Part shown: in pieces, positions 8,765 through 17,477 of the stretch | Numbering within the stretch: the stretch's first letter is position 1 | Layout of the letters: each line of letters opens with the position of its first letter | Assembly (NCBI GenBank): GCA_965227905.1 | Contig: OZ245780.1 | Span: forward strand, 496,001 to 560,000 | Source of the DNA: CBDDHT01 sp965227905 | GTDB taxonomy: Bacteria > Pseudomonadota > Alphaproteobacteria > Rhizobiales > Methyloligellaceae | Direction: 5' to 3' | Length of the DNA: 64,000 bases | Made by a program: the position numbers and the translations under genes | The notes under the pieces: model-generated | Told to the model about the DNA's origin: nothing | The model's database searches: none | Seen by the model: the letters and a program-made list of their open reading frames with translations, nothing else

Positions 8765-9895
8765 ATGTTCGGCAAGTCGGTCCAACTCTTCACGCTTTTC
8801 GGATTCAAGGTCAAAGTCGACTTCAGTTGGACCTTCCTGGCTCTACTTATCGCCTGGTCACTGGCTCAGGGCTATTTCCCCGGTATCTATGGCGGGCTCC
8901 CGCCGGCGACATACTGGTGGATGGGCATAGCCGGCACGATCGGCCTGTTCTTCTCGATCGTCTTTCATGAAATGGCCCATTCTGTCGTTGCAAGGCAGTA
9001 TGGCTTGCCGATCCGCGGCATCACCCTGTTTCTCTTTGGCGGTGTCGCGGAAATGGAAGAAGAGCCGCGAAGCGCCAAGTCCGAATTCCTGATGGCGATT
9101 GCAGGGCCGATCGCAAGCGTCATCTTGGCAGGATTGTTTTACGGTATGTCTGCGCTGCTGCTTCGGCTTGGACAGACCGAGGCCGTGATTGGCGTGTTTC
9201 GCTATCTCGGCTTTTTGAACGCTTTGCTCGCGGGGTTCAATCTCGTTCCGGCCTTCCCGTTGGATGGCGGGCGGGTGCTCCGCGCGTTTTTATGGCATTG
9301 GTTCGGCGATATGAGCCGAGCGACGAAAATCGCTGCACGCTCTGGCTCCCTGTTCGGGCTGGTATTGATCGGATATGGGGTGATCACAGCGGCGAGCGGC
9401 GGCCTGACCGTTGGCATCTGGTACGCGTTGATTGGTTTGTTTCTCAGAGGTGCCGCGGATTCCTCCTATCGTCGGGTCATCATGAAACAAGCACTCGCCG
9501 GCGAGCCCATCAGCCGGTTCATGACACCGAATCCCATAACTGTGTCTCCGGATATCACCTTGCGGCAGTTCGTGGATGAGTGCGTCTATCGCTACTATCA
9601 TGAGATGTTTCCGGTTGTTGAGGCTGGCCATTTGCGCGGATGTCTCACGATCAATCGTCTCAAGAGCATCGATCATGAGCACTGGGACCGGACAAGGGTC
9701 GGAGATGTCATGCTCGGTTGCCGAGACGAAACTGTGATCGAAGCGGAAGAGGACGCCATGGTCGCTCTTTCGCGGATGCAGAAATATGCGCGGAGTCGCA
9801 TGATGGTGACCCGGCAGGGTGAGCTCGTCGGTGTTGTCGCTCTGAAGGATCTCATGCGTCTGGTCGCTCTCCGGCTGGAGCTTGAGGAGAGCTGA
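8765..9895 (+). CDS. Site-2 protease (M50) with C-terminal CBS pair
   Basis: The 376-residue intramembrane zinc metalloprotease carries the catalytic FHEMAH motif at residues 67-72 and the third zinc ligand in NLVPAFPLDGGRVLRA near residue 165. About six hydrophobic segments come first, followed by two CBS domains from about residue 240 onward that may sense adenine nucleotides. This is the Rip3-like CBS-containing S2P class, whose targets are often anti-sigma factors or membrane regulators; the target here is unknown. GGAG lies nine bases upstream. Confidence 0.9.
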   Translation: MFGKSVQLFTLFGFKVKVDFSWTFLALLIAWSLAQGYFPGIYGGLPPATYWWMGIAGTIGLFFSIVFHEMAHSVVARQYGLPIRGITLFLFGGVAEMEEEPRSAKSEFLMAIAGPIASVILAGLFYGMSALLLRLGQTEAVIGVFRYLGFLNALLAGFNLVPAFPLDGGRVLRAFLWHWFGDMSRATKIAARSGSLFGLVLIGYGVITAASGGLTVGIWYALIGLFLRGAADSSYRRVIMKQALAGEPISRFMTPNPITVSPDITLRQFVDECVYRYYHEMFPVVEAGHLRGCLTINRLKSIDHEHWDRTRVGDVMLGCRDETVIEAEEDAMVALSRMQKYARSRMMVTRQGELVGVVALKDLMRLVALRLELEES

Positions 9896-10178
9896 CACAG
9901 TGCTCCCGTTTCGATGTGCGATGACGGCAAGGTGTGCCACGCGGTCCAGGATCTGCACCAACTTGATCTGGGACAGTTCGGACCGGTCTGATGGTGTGTA
10001 GCCTCTTCCAAACGAAAACTTTGAAACCGGCGGTCAACTGGATTCCCGATGTAACGGAATCGTTATGCTCGGTTTGCGCCTCGCGGCATGAGTTTTGAAT
10101 TCAGACTCTTCTGTATTCTCTAGCGGCAGGTAAAGCAGTCGACATGACCGGGCGAAGCAAGGGTGATGAGGATAGATC

Positions 10179-10745
10179 ATGCAGATCCCACTGGACATCG
10201 TATTCGAGGGCATCGGGCACTCGGATTTCATCGAGAGCCACCTTCGAGACGAAGCTGAAAAACTCGAGCAATTCTCCGACCGCATCACGTCGGCAAAGAT
10301 TGTTGTGTCGCAGCCGCATCGAAAACACGAGAAGGGCAACATCTATCAGGTGCGCATTTACATGACTCTGCCAGGCGGCGGTAACATCGTCGTCAACCGC
10401 GAACCTGGCGACAAGAATGCGCACGAGGATGCCTATGTGGCAATTCGCGATGCGTTCCAAGCCGCTCGGCGTCAATTGCAGGACCAGGTGCGAAAACGCC
10501 AAGGTAAGACGAAGTTGCACGAGACCCCGCCTCACGGCACGATCGCGACCATGGTGTCCTATGAGGGGTACGGATTTATCTCTTCGGCAGACGGTCGTGA
10601 GATCTATTTCCATCGCAACAGTGTTGCCAACGATGCCTTCGATAGATTGCAGGAAGGTCAAGAGGTGCGATTCACCGAGAGCCAAGGCGACAAGGGACCC
10701 CAGGCCAGTTTCGTTAAGCCGATCGGCAAGCACCATATCGACTAA
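10179..10745 (+). CDS. HPF/RaiA-type ribosome hibernation factor fused to a cold-shock domain
   Basis: Residues 1-105 match the ribosome-associated inhibitor fold, including an RIYMTLPGGGNIVVNREPGD strand pair and an AHEDAYVAIRDAF helix. Residues 118-188 are a cold-shock domain with the RNA-binding GTIATMVSYEGYGFISS signature and IYFHRNSV. The domain order HPF-CSD differs from long HPF, which carries a dimerisation tail. It probably silences or stores ribosomes under starvation or hypoxia. GAGGA precedes the start. A degenerate Fnr-like sequence (TTGATCTGGGACAG at 9963) lies 209 bases upstream, but one core base is wrong. Confidence 0.88.
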   Translation: MQIPLDIVFEGIGHSDFIESHLRDEAEKLEQFSDRITSAKIVVSQPHRKHEKGNIYQVRIYMTLPGGGNIVVNREPGDKNAHEDAYVAIRDAFQAARRQLQDQVRKRQGKTKLHETPPHGTIATMVSYEGYGFISSADGREIYFHRNSVANDAFDRLQEGQEVRFTESQGDKGPQASFVKPIGKHHID

Positions 10746-10856
10746 CAGGAGCGTCTGAGGCGTCGATCCAGGCGTTCGAGGAGCATACTTGGTCGATTGC
10801 TCTGTACTTCTAACGGCGGTGCTGTCGGCGTTTAACTGCAATCCTTACCGGTTCAC

Positions 10857-11087
10857 TCACGGCGCGTCCGTCTCGTTCGTTGCAGTATCGGGGCGCTCAA
10901 GTATTTCGCATAGCTGCGCGACCCGCCCGGAAGGAGACCGGTGCAGACTTTGCGCCATGGCATCGTCGGCAGAGACCCAGGTGAACGCTTCCAGCAGTTC
11001 CTCATTGTTGGCCCCTGTCTTGAGGATTTGAAGAATTCGCCCTTCATCCAGCGGCCCGGTGATTTCAACGATCTCGTCTTTGGTCAT
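10857..11087 (-). CDS. Small acidic protein of unknown function
   Basis: The 76-residue product begins MTKDEIVEITGPLDEGRILQ and is predicted to be soluble and helical, with no signal peptide. AAGGA lies six bases before the ATG. It sits 27 bases downstream of an hsp20 gene on the same strand and is likely cotranscribed with it. I know similar small uncharacterised proteins in rhizobia but no function. Confidence 0.7.
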   Translation of the reverse strand: MTKDEIVEITGPLDEGRILQILKTGANNEELLEAFTWVSADDAMAQSLHRSPSGRVAQLCEILERPDTATNETDAP

Positions 11088-11114
11088 GGGGTTCCTTCAG
11101 CGTAGCTGCACGCG

Positions 11115-11582
11115 TCATGCGTTATTGATTTCGATCTTCCGTGAATTTCTCTCCACTTCCGGTTTCAGCGGGACAGTGATTGTCAAGATGCCATTCTTGA
11201 ATGTCGCGCTCGCTTTCTCGGCGTCGAGATCGTTGGTCAAGCTGACCGAACGCCGAAACCTACCGAACACGCGTTCCTGGCAATGGAACGCATCCTCGGC
11301 AATTTCGTGCTCGATGCGTTTTTCGCCTTTTACGGTTATGACGCCGTCTCCCCCGGAGATCTCGATGTCATCCGGATCAAGGCCAGGCAGCTCCAACACT
11401 ATTCGTAATCCTACCTCGGACTCGGTGACATCGGCCGGAGGTTCGAATTTCGTCGCGACACGGCCTGAAATGCCATGATGATGCTTGCCGATTTTCTCGT
11501 AGAACATATCAAGCAGGTCGCTTATGCCTTCTTCGATATCTTCGAGAACGGTTTGACTTGAAGTATCGGATTTCGCATTCAT
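11115..11582 (-). CDS. Hsp20/alpha-crystallin small heat-shock protein (first copy)
   Basis: The 155-residue protein has a full alpha-crystallin domain: a GLRIVLELPGLDPDDIEIS strand, GVITVKGEKRIE, RRSVSLTNDLDAEKASATFKNGIL, and the C-terminal I-x-I/V anchor in LTITVPL. It holds unfolding proteins in an ATP-independent manner. AAGGA precedes the start. Upstream, at 11658-11671, TTGGAACGCGTCAT resembles the Fnr-type boxes of the island but has one wrong core base. It is not close to the second Hsp20 (36.1 kb) in the N-terminal part. Confidence 0.92.
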   Translation of the reverse strand: MNAKSDTSSQTVLEDIEEGISDLLDMFYEKIGKHHHGISGRVATKFEPPADVTESEVGLRIVLELPGLDPDDIEISGGDGVITVKGEKRIEHEIAEDAFHCQERVFGRFRRSVSLTNDLDAEKASATFKNGILTITVPLKPEVERNSRKIEINNA

Positions 11583-11690
11583 TTCTGGCGTCCTTGTCTA
11601 CGAACTCGCTGCATTCACCCCATCATCGGACCTTTGATGCTTACCCGTCGGGGCGATTTGGAACGCGTCATGCGCAATGAGGCGTGTTGG

Positions 11691-12008
11691 TCATTCCCAT
11701 GGTTGTGGGCAAGATGGACAACCGTACGACCGCTCATCTCTCTGTATCCGACGGACTTGGCGCCACTGACTTGATGTTAGCCTGCCGAAATGCGGACCAA
11801 AGCAGTTTCGACCCCAAACGCGCTGCCCACAGCCTTTGAAGCAATAGCCCCGGTTGGCAAAGATCGCGTTGCGTTGATACCAGAGATTGTAGCAGACTCC
11901 TGCCTCTGCTTCGGTCGCGGTACCGAGCATCGTGCCGTATGATGCTACCAATGCACCGCCGTAGATCAGTGTGCCGCTTAGTATGGCGGCCAACCTGATA
12001 CGCATCAT
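11691..12008 (-). CDS. Exported YARHG-domain protein
   Basis: The 105-residue protein has a signal peptide and a cysteine-rich YARHG-type segment. The core is CYNLWYQRNAIFANRGYCF, followed by CGQRVWGRNC and CPSC, so six cysteines are in the mature part. The domain is thought to act at the cell surface, but its ligand is unknown. AGGAG lies seven bases before the ATG at 12008 and directly abuts the longer ATG at 12014, so 12008 is the better start. An Fnr-type box lies 62 bases upstream, with a TAGGCT -10 candidate. Confidence 0.75.
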   Translation of the reverse strand: MMRIRLAAILSGTLIYGGALVASYGTMLGTATEAEAGVCYNLWYQRNAIFANRGYCFKGCGQRVWGRNCFGPHFGRLTSSQWRQVRRIQRDERSYGCPSCPQPWE

Positions 12009-12063
12009 CTTCATTCTCCTGTTGAGATCTGATCACAGCCTAGCCGGCTCAACAGAAATTGCA

Positions 12064-12077
12064 TTGATGTGCGTCAG
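12064..12077 (-). promoter_or_regulatory. Fnr/FixK-type box for the YARHG gene
   Basis: TTGATGTGCGTCAG fits the YTGAY-N4-RTCAR pattern. Measured -41.5 from the box centre, the start point is near 12029. A TAGGCT hexamer on the minus strand (12037-12042) lies within one base of the expected -10 position. Confidence 0.7.
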
Positions 12078-12200
12078 GCCGTCGGTTGAACGTCTGCCGA
12101 TTGATCGCGCAAGGCGACAAACCTGACTTCTCCTTTTTTCCCACGTGGAGCTGAGCCTGTGCTGTCCGGCCGGTCGCGCGACGCCCAAAGGGGATAACCT

Positions 12201-12214
12201 TTGATCTGGGTCAG
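12201..12214 (+). promoter_or_regulatory. Fnr/FixK-type box for groEL
   Basis: TTGATCTGGGTCAG lies with its centre 110 bases before the groEL start. The expected start point is near 12249, and TTAAGA (12237-12242) is a weak -10 candidate. No CIRCE-type inverted repeat was recognised in this leader, unlike typical alphaproteobacterial groESL operons. Confidence 0.68.
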
Positions 12215-12317
12215 TGATGCCCGGCTACCGCTGCACTTAAGAACGGAACAGAAGAAACTCGCACACGTGTCTCGACCGCACGAGAGGATAAGAGCGTCGG
12301 AATCAGGAGCTGGAGCC

Positions 12318-13946
12318 ATGACCGCAAAAGAAGTGCGTTTTGCCACGGATGCCCGTTCTCGTATGTTGAAAGGTCTGAATATCCTGGCCGACGCTGTAAA
12401 GGCCACTTTGGGCCCCAAGGGCCGAAACGTTGTCTTTCAGCAATCATTTGGGACGCCGCGGTCGACAAAGGACGGGGTTACCGTCGCGAAGCAGATCGAG
12501 CTTGCTGACAACATTGAGAATACCGGCGCACAGATGATGCGCGAGGTGGCGTCGAAGACCAGTGATCTCGTCGGCGACGGGACGACAACGGCGACATTGC
12601 TGGCTCAGGTGATCGTTCAGGAAGGTTTCAAAGCAGAAGCCGCCGGTATGAACCCGATGGATCTCCGTCGGGGTATCGAGCAGGCCGTGCAAATTGTTGT
12701 GCAAGACCTCGAACGCCGGTCGCGAAAGCTCACCAGCTCAGAGGAAATCGCCCAGGTTGGGACGATTTCCTCCAACGGCGACGCCGAAGTCGGCAAGCTG
12801 CTCGCCGATGCCATGGACAAAGTCGGCGACGAAGGCGTGATCACGATCGAGGAAGCGAAGTCGCTGGAAACGGAGCTTGATGTGGTCGAGGGCATGCAGT
12901 TCGACCGAGGTTATCTGTCGCCCTATTTCATAACCGATGCAGAGAAGTTGGTGTGCGCTCTGGAGGATGCCTATGTCCTTATACACGACAAGAAGCTCTC
13001 CGGACTGCAGACGATGCTGCCTTTGCTTGAGGCGATCGTACAATCCGGGAAGCCACTCTTGATTGTTGCTGAGGACTTGGAAGGTGAAGCCCTCGCGACC
13101 CTCGTCGTCAATAAGCTGCGCGGTGGGATGAAGGTCGCCGCTGTCAAAGCGCCAGGATTTGGCGACAGGCGCAAGGCGATGCTGGGCGATCTTGCAATCC
13201 TCACGGGTGGGGAAGTTGTTTCCGAGGATCTGGGAATAAAGCTGGAGAGCGTGACGCTCGAAATGCTTGGCCGAGTAAAACGTGTTGTGATTACGAAGGA
13301 CGACACGACGCTGATTGAGGGCGCGGGCGAAAAAGCAAAAATCGATGCACGTTGTGCCCAAATCCGGCGGGAGATCGACGACACAACGTCCGACTATGAC
13401 CGGGAAAAACTGCAGGAGCGCCTTGCCAAACTTTCAGGTGGAGTCGCGGTCATCCGCGTCGGCGGCGCGACGGAAACGGAAGTCAAGGAACGAAAAGACC
13501 GGGTGGACGATGCCATGCATGCTACACGGGCCGCGGTCGAGGAGGGCATATTGCCTGGCGGCGGGGTCGCGTTGCTCTACGCGAGGCAGGCATTGGATGA
13601 TTTGGATCTGGGTGACGACGATCAGAATATGGGTGTCGATATTATCAGGCGCGCGCTCGCCGCACCATTGCGCCAAATTGCTGAGAATGCCGGCGTCGAC
13701 GGAGCCGTTATCGTCGGCAAACTCCTCGACGGCAAAGACACCGAACAGGGGTATGACGCCCAGGAAGAGGCGTTCTGCAACATGTTCGATGCAGGCATTA
13801 TCGATCCTACGAAAGTCGTCCGCGTGGCCCTTCAGGACGCCGCCTCTATCGCCGGCATTCTGGTCACGACAGAAGCGGTTATCGCCGACGAGCCGCGGCA
13901 GATCCAGCCAGCAGCTGGTCCTCCGGGTATGGCCGACATGATGTGA
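12318..13946 (+). CDS. groEL: GroEL-type 60 kDa chaperonin, orphan copy
   Basis: The 542-residue protein is a full-length group I chaperonin subunit, with KATLGPKGRNVV, the nucleotide-site GDGTTTATLLAQ motif, and the C-terminal GGGVALLYARQAL and NAGVDGAVIVGKLL blocks. It ends PPGMADMM instead of repeated GGM. Upstream, a GGAG sits before the ATG at 12318, and the longer reading frame would run through the Fnr-type box. No groES flanks it, so it must share a co-chaperonin encoded elsewhere. It is probably a stress-specific second copy rather than the housekeeping one. Confidence 0.93.
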   Translation: MTAKEVRFATDARSRMLKGLNILADAVKATLGPKGRNVVFQQSFGTPRSTKDGVTVAKQIELADNIENTGAQMMREVASKTSDLVGDGTTTATLLAQVIVQEGFKAEAAGMNPMDLRRGIEQAVQIVVQDLERRSRKLTSSEEIAQVGTISSNGDAEVGKLLADAMDKVGDEGVITIEEAKSLETELDVVEGMQFDRGYLSPYFITDAEKLVCALEDAYVLIHDKKLSGLQTMLPLLEAIVQSGKPLLIVAEDLEGEALATLVVNKLRGGMKVAAVKAPGFGDRRKAMLGDLAILTGGEVVSEDLGIKLESVTLEMLGRVKRVVITKDDTTLIEGAGEKAKIDARCAQIRREIDDTTSDYDREKLQERLAKLSGGVAVIRVGGATETEVKERKDRVDDAMHATRAAVEEGILPGGGVALLYARQALDDLDLGDDDQNMGVDIIRRALAAPLRQIAENAGVDGAVIVGKLLDGKDTEQGYDAQEEAFCNMFDAGIIDPTKVVRVALQDAASIAGILVTTEAVIADEPRQIQPAAGPPGMADMM

Positions 13947-14284
13947 ACGACCCGCGCCGGGGTGCTTGCAGGATATGAATCCGATGAGTGTGATTTGCAT
14001 CAATGCGGCGGCGAAGCACTCTTGAGATAATCCGCTGATCCAATCGTTCCATATGGGATGACCAGTCCGGCCCCAACGGCGTGTGATGCCGGAGGTCGAA
14101 ATGCGCCGTCTGCCGATTGGTTGGTCGGCCGAGTTTCGCATGGACGATTGTCGGCACCTCGATTGAAGAGGGCTTAAAGCGCGTTCATGCGGCAAGACCA
14201 TGACTTGTTCGAACGCTTTACAGCGCGCACCTGATGGATCTTTGACCTTGCAACAATTGGCGAGAATATAACGGAGATTTCACA
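13947..14284. other. 338-base gap between groEL and the YeeE pair
   Basis: No supportable gene. The near-match GTGATTTGCATCAA at 13990-14003 differs from the island's Fnr-type pattern by one outer base, but it is 288 bases from the next start. The YeeE gene has the ribosome-site-like sequence CGGAG just before its ATG. Confidence 0.5.
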
Positions 14285-14869
14285 ATGACTGATTCTTCCA
14301 GGCAGGTCGCGTCGCTCTCATGGAAGAGTGGCGGCGTACTGTTGGGCGTGGTGTTCTTTGCGGCGGTTCTGTTGGTCAAGCCGATCGGTGTATCCACGCA
14401 GTTCGTAATCGCCGACGGCATCCTTTGGGATGCGATCGATCCGAACGTGATCGTGACGTCCGAGGGTGCGAAACACGGTTACACCAGCACCAACGCTTAC
14501 CTCGCGAAGAGCGGTGGTAAATATGCCAAAGCCGTCGCTAATCCTATCAACTATGGCTTCGTCTTCGTCATCGCCATGATGATCGGGGCGCTGGTTTCGG
14601 CATTGCTCCGCGGTGGTGTTGAGCGGACGGAAAGGGTGATGCCTGCCGTGTGGCGTGCCAACTTTGGCGATGTTCAGTGGAAGCGGTACATCGCTGTCTT
14701 TCTGTCCGGCTTCCTCGTTCTCTATGGTGCTCGGTTGGCCGGCGGGTGCACATCCGGCCACATGATGAGTGGCATGATGCAGACAGCATACTCTGGGTAC
14801 ATCTTCGCTGCCGGTGCATTCCTGGCGGGAATCCCTACGGCCATGTTGCTATTTCGGAAGGAGGTCTGA
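14285..14869 (+). CDS. YeeE/YedE half-transporter, first subunit
   Basis: The 194-residue membrane protein has about four to five hydrophobic helices and the family motif GARLAGGCTSGHMMSG, whose cysteine is conserved in sulfur-compound transporters such as TsuA. An extended loop of about 60 residues after the first helix is typical of the two-gene versions. With the next gene it should form one transporter for a sulfur species such as thiosulfate or a persulfide; the substrate is inferred. The two genes are one base apart. Confidence 0.82.
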   Translation: MTDSSRQVASLSWKSGGVLLGVVFFAAVLLVKPIGVSTQFVIADGILWDAIDPNVIVTSEGAKHGYTSTNAYLAKSGGKYAKAVANPINYGFVFVIAMMIGALVSALLRGGVERTERVMPAVWRANFGDVQWKRYIAVFLSGFLVLYGARLAGGCTSGHMMSGMMQTAYSGYIFAAGAFLAGIPTAMLLFRKEV

Positions 14870-14870
14870 A

Positions 14871-15464
14871 ATGTCGCAGATAATTCTCGCGTTGATCATT
14901 GGTGCCGCCTTCGGATTCACGTTGGATCGCATTGGCGCGACCAATCCGGGCTTCATCATCCGGATGCTCAATCTGAGCGATCTACACCTCATGAAGACCA
15001 TTCTGACAGGCATCGGCGTTGCGTCGGTTCTGGTCTTCGGCGGGCTTATTCTTGGTCTGGTCGATCCCGGTCATCTTTCGGTCAAGATGGCCTATCTCGG
15101 TGTATTCATTGGCGGGCTGTTGCTGGGGCTGGGATTCGCTGTTGCCGGTTATTGTCCCGGCACCGGTTTGACGGCAGCCGCGACGGGGCGCATTGACGGA
15201 TTCATCTTCGTGATCGGCGGGCTCGCGGGAGCAGGCGCCTACATGGCGACCTATGGTTGGGTTGCCACGACGGGATTGCTGGATGAAATCGCGGGCGGCA
15301 AGGCAACACTCGGGCCGATTGCCGGTACGAAGTATCCATCGCTGCTCGATGCGGTGTCCGGCGAATGGCTGGGCATCATCATGGGTGTCGCGTTTATCAT
15401 GATCGCCTGGTTGCTGCCCGAGCGGTTGCTCACGAACCAACAAAAACAGGCACCGGCAGAGTAG
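14871..15464 (+). CDS. YeeE/YedE half-transporter, second subunit
   Basis: The 197-residue membrane protein carries the second half of the family signature, AVAGYCPGTGLTAAATGRIDG, with the conserved cysteine. The ATG at 14871 follows the strong GGAAGGAGG site. Alternative upstream starts overlap the first subunit. Like its partner it has five or so hydrophobic helices. The pair precedes a convergent SLC13 anion permease gene, which may be related to sulfur or organic acid exchange. Confidence 0.82.
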   Translation: MSQIILALIIGAAFGFTLDRIGATNPGFIIRMLNLSDLHLMKTILTGIGVASVLVFGGLILGLVDPGHLSVKMAYLGVFIGGLLLGLGFAVAGYCPGTGLTAAATGRIDGFIFVIGGLAGAGAYMATYGWVATTGLLDEIAGGKATLGPIAGTKYPSLLDAVSGEWLGIIMGVAFIMIAWLLPERLLTNQQKQAPAE

Positions 15465-15579
15465 CGCCACCAACGGTCGCAGTTGCCCTGGCCCGTCAAC
15501 GATGGCGGCCAGGGCGAATCCCGACCGTTTCATTTTCATCCTTGAGACCGGTTCCGTGTTCCTTCCTTCTAATAACCAA

Positions 15580-17064
15580 TCAAATGCCGCCAAAGACCCA
15601 TGCGCCAAGCATGAGACCAAGCGCGGTGACGACGAACACGCCAGCTACGTCGAGTAGTGCGCCAGCGCGAACCATCTGAGCGATGGTCACGGCGCCGCTT
15701 CCGAAGATGATAGCATTTGGTGGTGTTGCGACCGGAAGCATGAAACCGACTGTCGCTGCCAGTGCGATGGGGAGTGTCAGGAGAACAGGGTCTTCGCCGA
15801 GCCCAACCGCCGTCGCGCCCGCAATGGGCAGGAAGATTGCCGCCATCGCTGTATTGCTCGCCAGTTCGCCGAGAAGGACGACAAGAGCCGCCACGGTCAC
15901 AATGAGTGCGACCTTCGGGAGTATTTCAAGAAGGTTTAGTGCGCTGCCGATCCATGCGGCGAGGCCTGACGACCCGATGGAATCCGCCAATGCGAGGCCG
16001 CCGCCGAAAAGGATCAGAACATCCCAGCGGATCTTTCTGGCCTCCTGCCAGGAAAGCAGGAAGGTGCCGTCCTTGACCTGGACGGGAATCACGAACAGCA
16101 GGAAGGCGGCGGTCATGGCGATTCCAGCATCGCTCAATCCAAGGCTCGGTACAATCTGCTGCACGAAAGGCCGTGATATCCACGCGACTGCGGTCAGGGT
16201 GAGGAGCACGGCGATCAGGCTCTCTGCGCGTGTCATTGGGCCAAGGCGCTTCATGTCCCTTGCCAGACCAGCGCGTTTTGTATCGATCTCGGGTAGGGAG
16301 AAGCGGAACGTCAGACGCGTGAGAACCAGCCAGGCCAGCGGCAACAGGATCACGACCGCCGGGATGCCGATCAGCATCCAATCGCTGAAACCTATCGAGA
16401 TGCCGTGCGCCTCGCTCATATAACCAGCGAACAGGGCATTGGGGGGCGTGCCGATCAATGTGCCCATGCCGCCAATCGTCGCCGCATATCCGATGCCGAG
16501 CATGAGTGCGGTCGCGAAGGCGGAGACGTCGGATGCCTTCTCATCACCGAACGATTTTTGAACCCCCGCAATGACGGATTGTCCGATCGGCAACATCATC
16601 ATCGCGGTCGCGGTATTGCTGACCCACATGCTGAGAAAAGCCGTCGTCGCCATGATGCTGGCGATCATATGGGAAGGCCGCGCGCCGCCGATGCGAAGCA
16701 CTTGGAGTGCAATCCGCCTGTCGAGTTTCCAGAACTGCATGCTGCGGGCTAGAAGAAATCCCCCGAGAAACAAGAAGATCAAGGGGTGAGCATAGGATCG
16801 TGCGGTTGTTTCCAGATCCACAACGCCAAGAGGTGGAAGAAGAACGAGCGGAAGAAGAGCGGTGGCGGCAAGAGGAAGTGCCTCTGTCATCCACCAGACA
16901 GCCATGACAACACCGATCGCGGCCACCGACCATCCCGTTGAGGAGAGACCGCCCGGAGGCGGTAACAAAAGCATTGCCACGGCAACGGTGGGGCCGGCGA
17001 TGAGGCCTAGGCGTCGATGCAAGGGGTAATCGCCTGACTGTGCATCTGTCGGAACCTTCGTCAT
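15580..17064 (-). CDS. SLC13/DASS-family sodium-coupled anion permease
   Basis: The 494-residue polytopic protein has the two diagnostic SNT motifs of the divalent anion:Na+ symporters, VSNTATAMMMLPIGQS in the first half and ASNTAMAAIFLPIAG in the second, plus an IGGMGTLIGTPPNALFAGY segment. It likely imports sulfate or dicarboxylates such as succinate with sodium. The choice between them is not visible. The ATG at 17064 is used rather than a TTG three bases upstream. No Fnr-type box is seen in its short upstream region. Confidence 0.88.
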   Translation of the reverse strand: MTKVPTDAQSGDYPLHRRLGLIAGPTVAVAMLLLPPPGGLSSTGWSVAAIGVVMAVWWMTEALPLAATALLPLVLLPPLGVVDLETTARSYAHPLIFLFLGGFLLARSMQFWKLDRRIALQVLRIGGARPSHMIASIMATTAFLSMWVSNTATAMMMLPIGQSVIAGVQKSFGDEKASDVSAFATALMLGIGYAATIGGMGTLIGTPPNALFAGYMSEAHGISIGFSDWMLIGIPAVVILLPLAWLVLTRLTFRFSLPEIDTKRAGLARDMKRLGPMTRAESLIAVLLTLTAVAWISRPFVQQIVPSLGLSDAGIAMTAAFLLFVIPVQVKDGTFLLSWQEARKIRWDVLILFGGGLALADSIGSSGLAAWIGSALNLLEILPKVALIVTVAALVVLLGELASNTAMAAIFLPIAGATAVGLGEDPVLLTLPIALAATVGFMLPVATPPNAIIFGSGAVTIAQMVRAGALLDVAGVFVVTALGLMLGAWVFGGI

Positions 17065-17165
17065 CAAGTGTATCCCGCATAAAAAATCAGATCATGGGAC
17101 CGTATCATCGAGTTGGCCGTGTACTCATAGAGACGGGCCCATCACCCGAGCTAGATCACATCCGG

Positions 17166-17471
17166 TTACCGTCCGGCTTGAGCCGTTCCCATCTGGCCTG
17201 CACAGTTCAGCCAATGAAGCGGCGGCGGTTGCGTTTCCTGGGCCATCAATTCGGCAAGTGCATTGATGCAATCAAGCGCCTGCAGAATGGAAGTCGGACT
17301 GGCGCCACGGGATATGGCCTCTTCGACTACATCATCCGTTCCCTTCAATCCCACGCGCCCACCCATTCCTGCGACGGGATTGATTAGGAATCCCAGGCGG
17401 AGCTTGCCTGCTTCTGTTCCGTGCGACTGGCTCGTTTGCTGTACGTCGATCTCTGTGATGTCTGTGCCCAT
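17166..17471 (-). pseudogene. Truncated N-terminal fragment of an ATP-NAD kinase (AcoX type)
   Basis: The 101-codon frame contains the distinctive N-terminal signature of AcoX-type ATP-NAD kinases: LRLGFLINPVAGMGGRVGLK then GTDDVVEEAISRGASP. It continues with a recognisable ALDCINALAEL / CAGQMG stretch and then stops. Family members are about 340-370 residues, so the catalytic GGDGT part and the C-terminal domain are absent. No continuation is seen in the 98 bases before the permease gene. It starts six bases after degP ends and is probably cotranscribed. A short functional peptide is possible but decay is more likely. Confidence 0.75.
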
Positions 17472-17477
17472 TCGCGT

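Noticed and set aside
9963..9976. TTGATCTGGGACAG as a thirteenth Fnr-type box (HPF gene)
   Set aside because: A core base of the right half is wrong (ACA for TCA) and the site is 209 bases from the gene.
11658..11671. TTGGAACGCGTCAT as an Fnr-type box for the first hsp20
   Set aside because: A conserved A in the left half is replaced by G. The position would be suitable, so it may be a weak site, but it was not counted.
13990..14003. GTGATTTGCATCAA as an Fnr-type box for the YeeE pair
   Set aside because: One outer base is off and the distance to the gene is 288 bases; kept only as a near-match.
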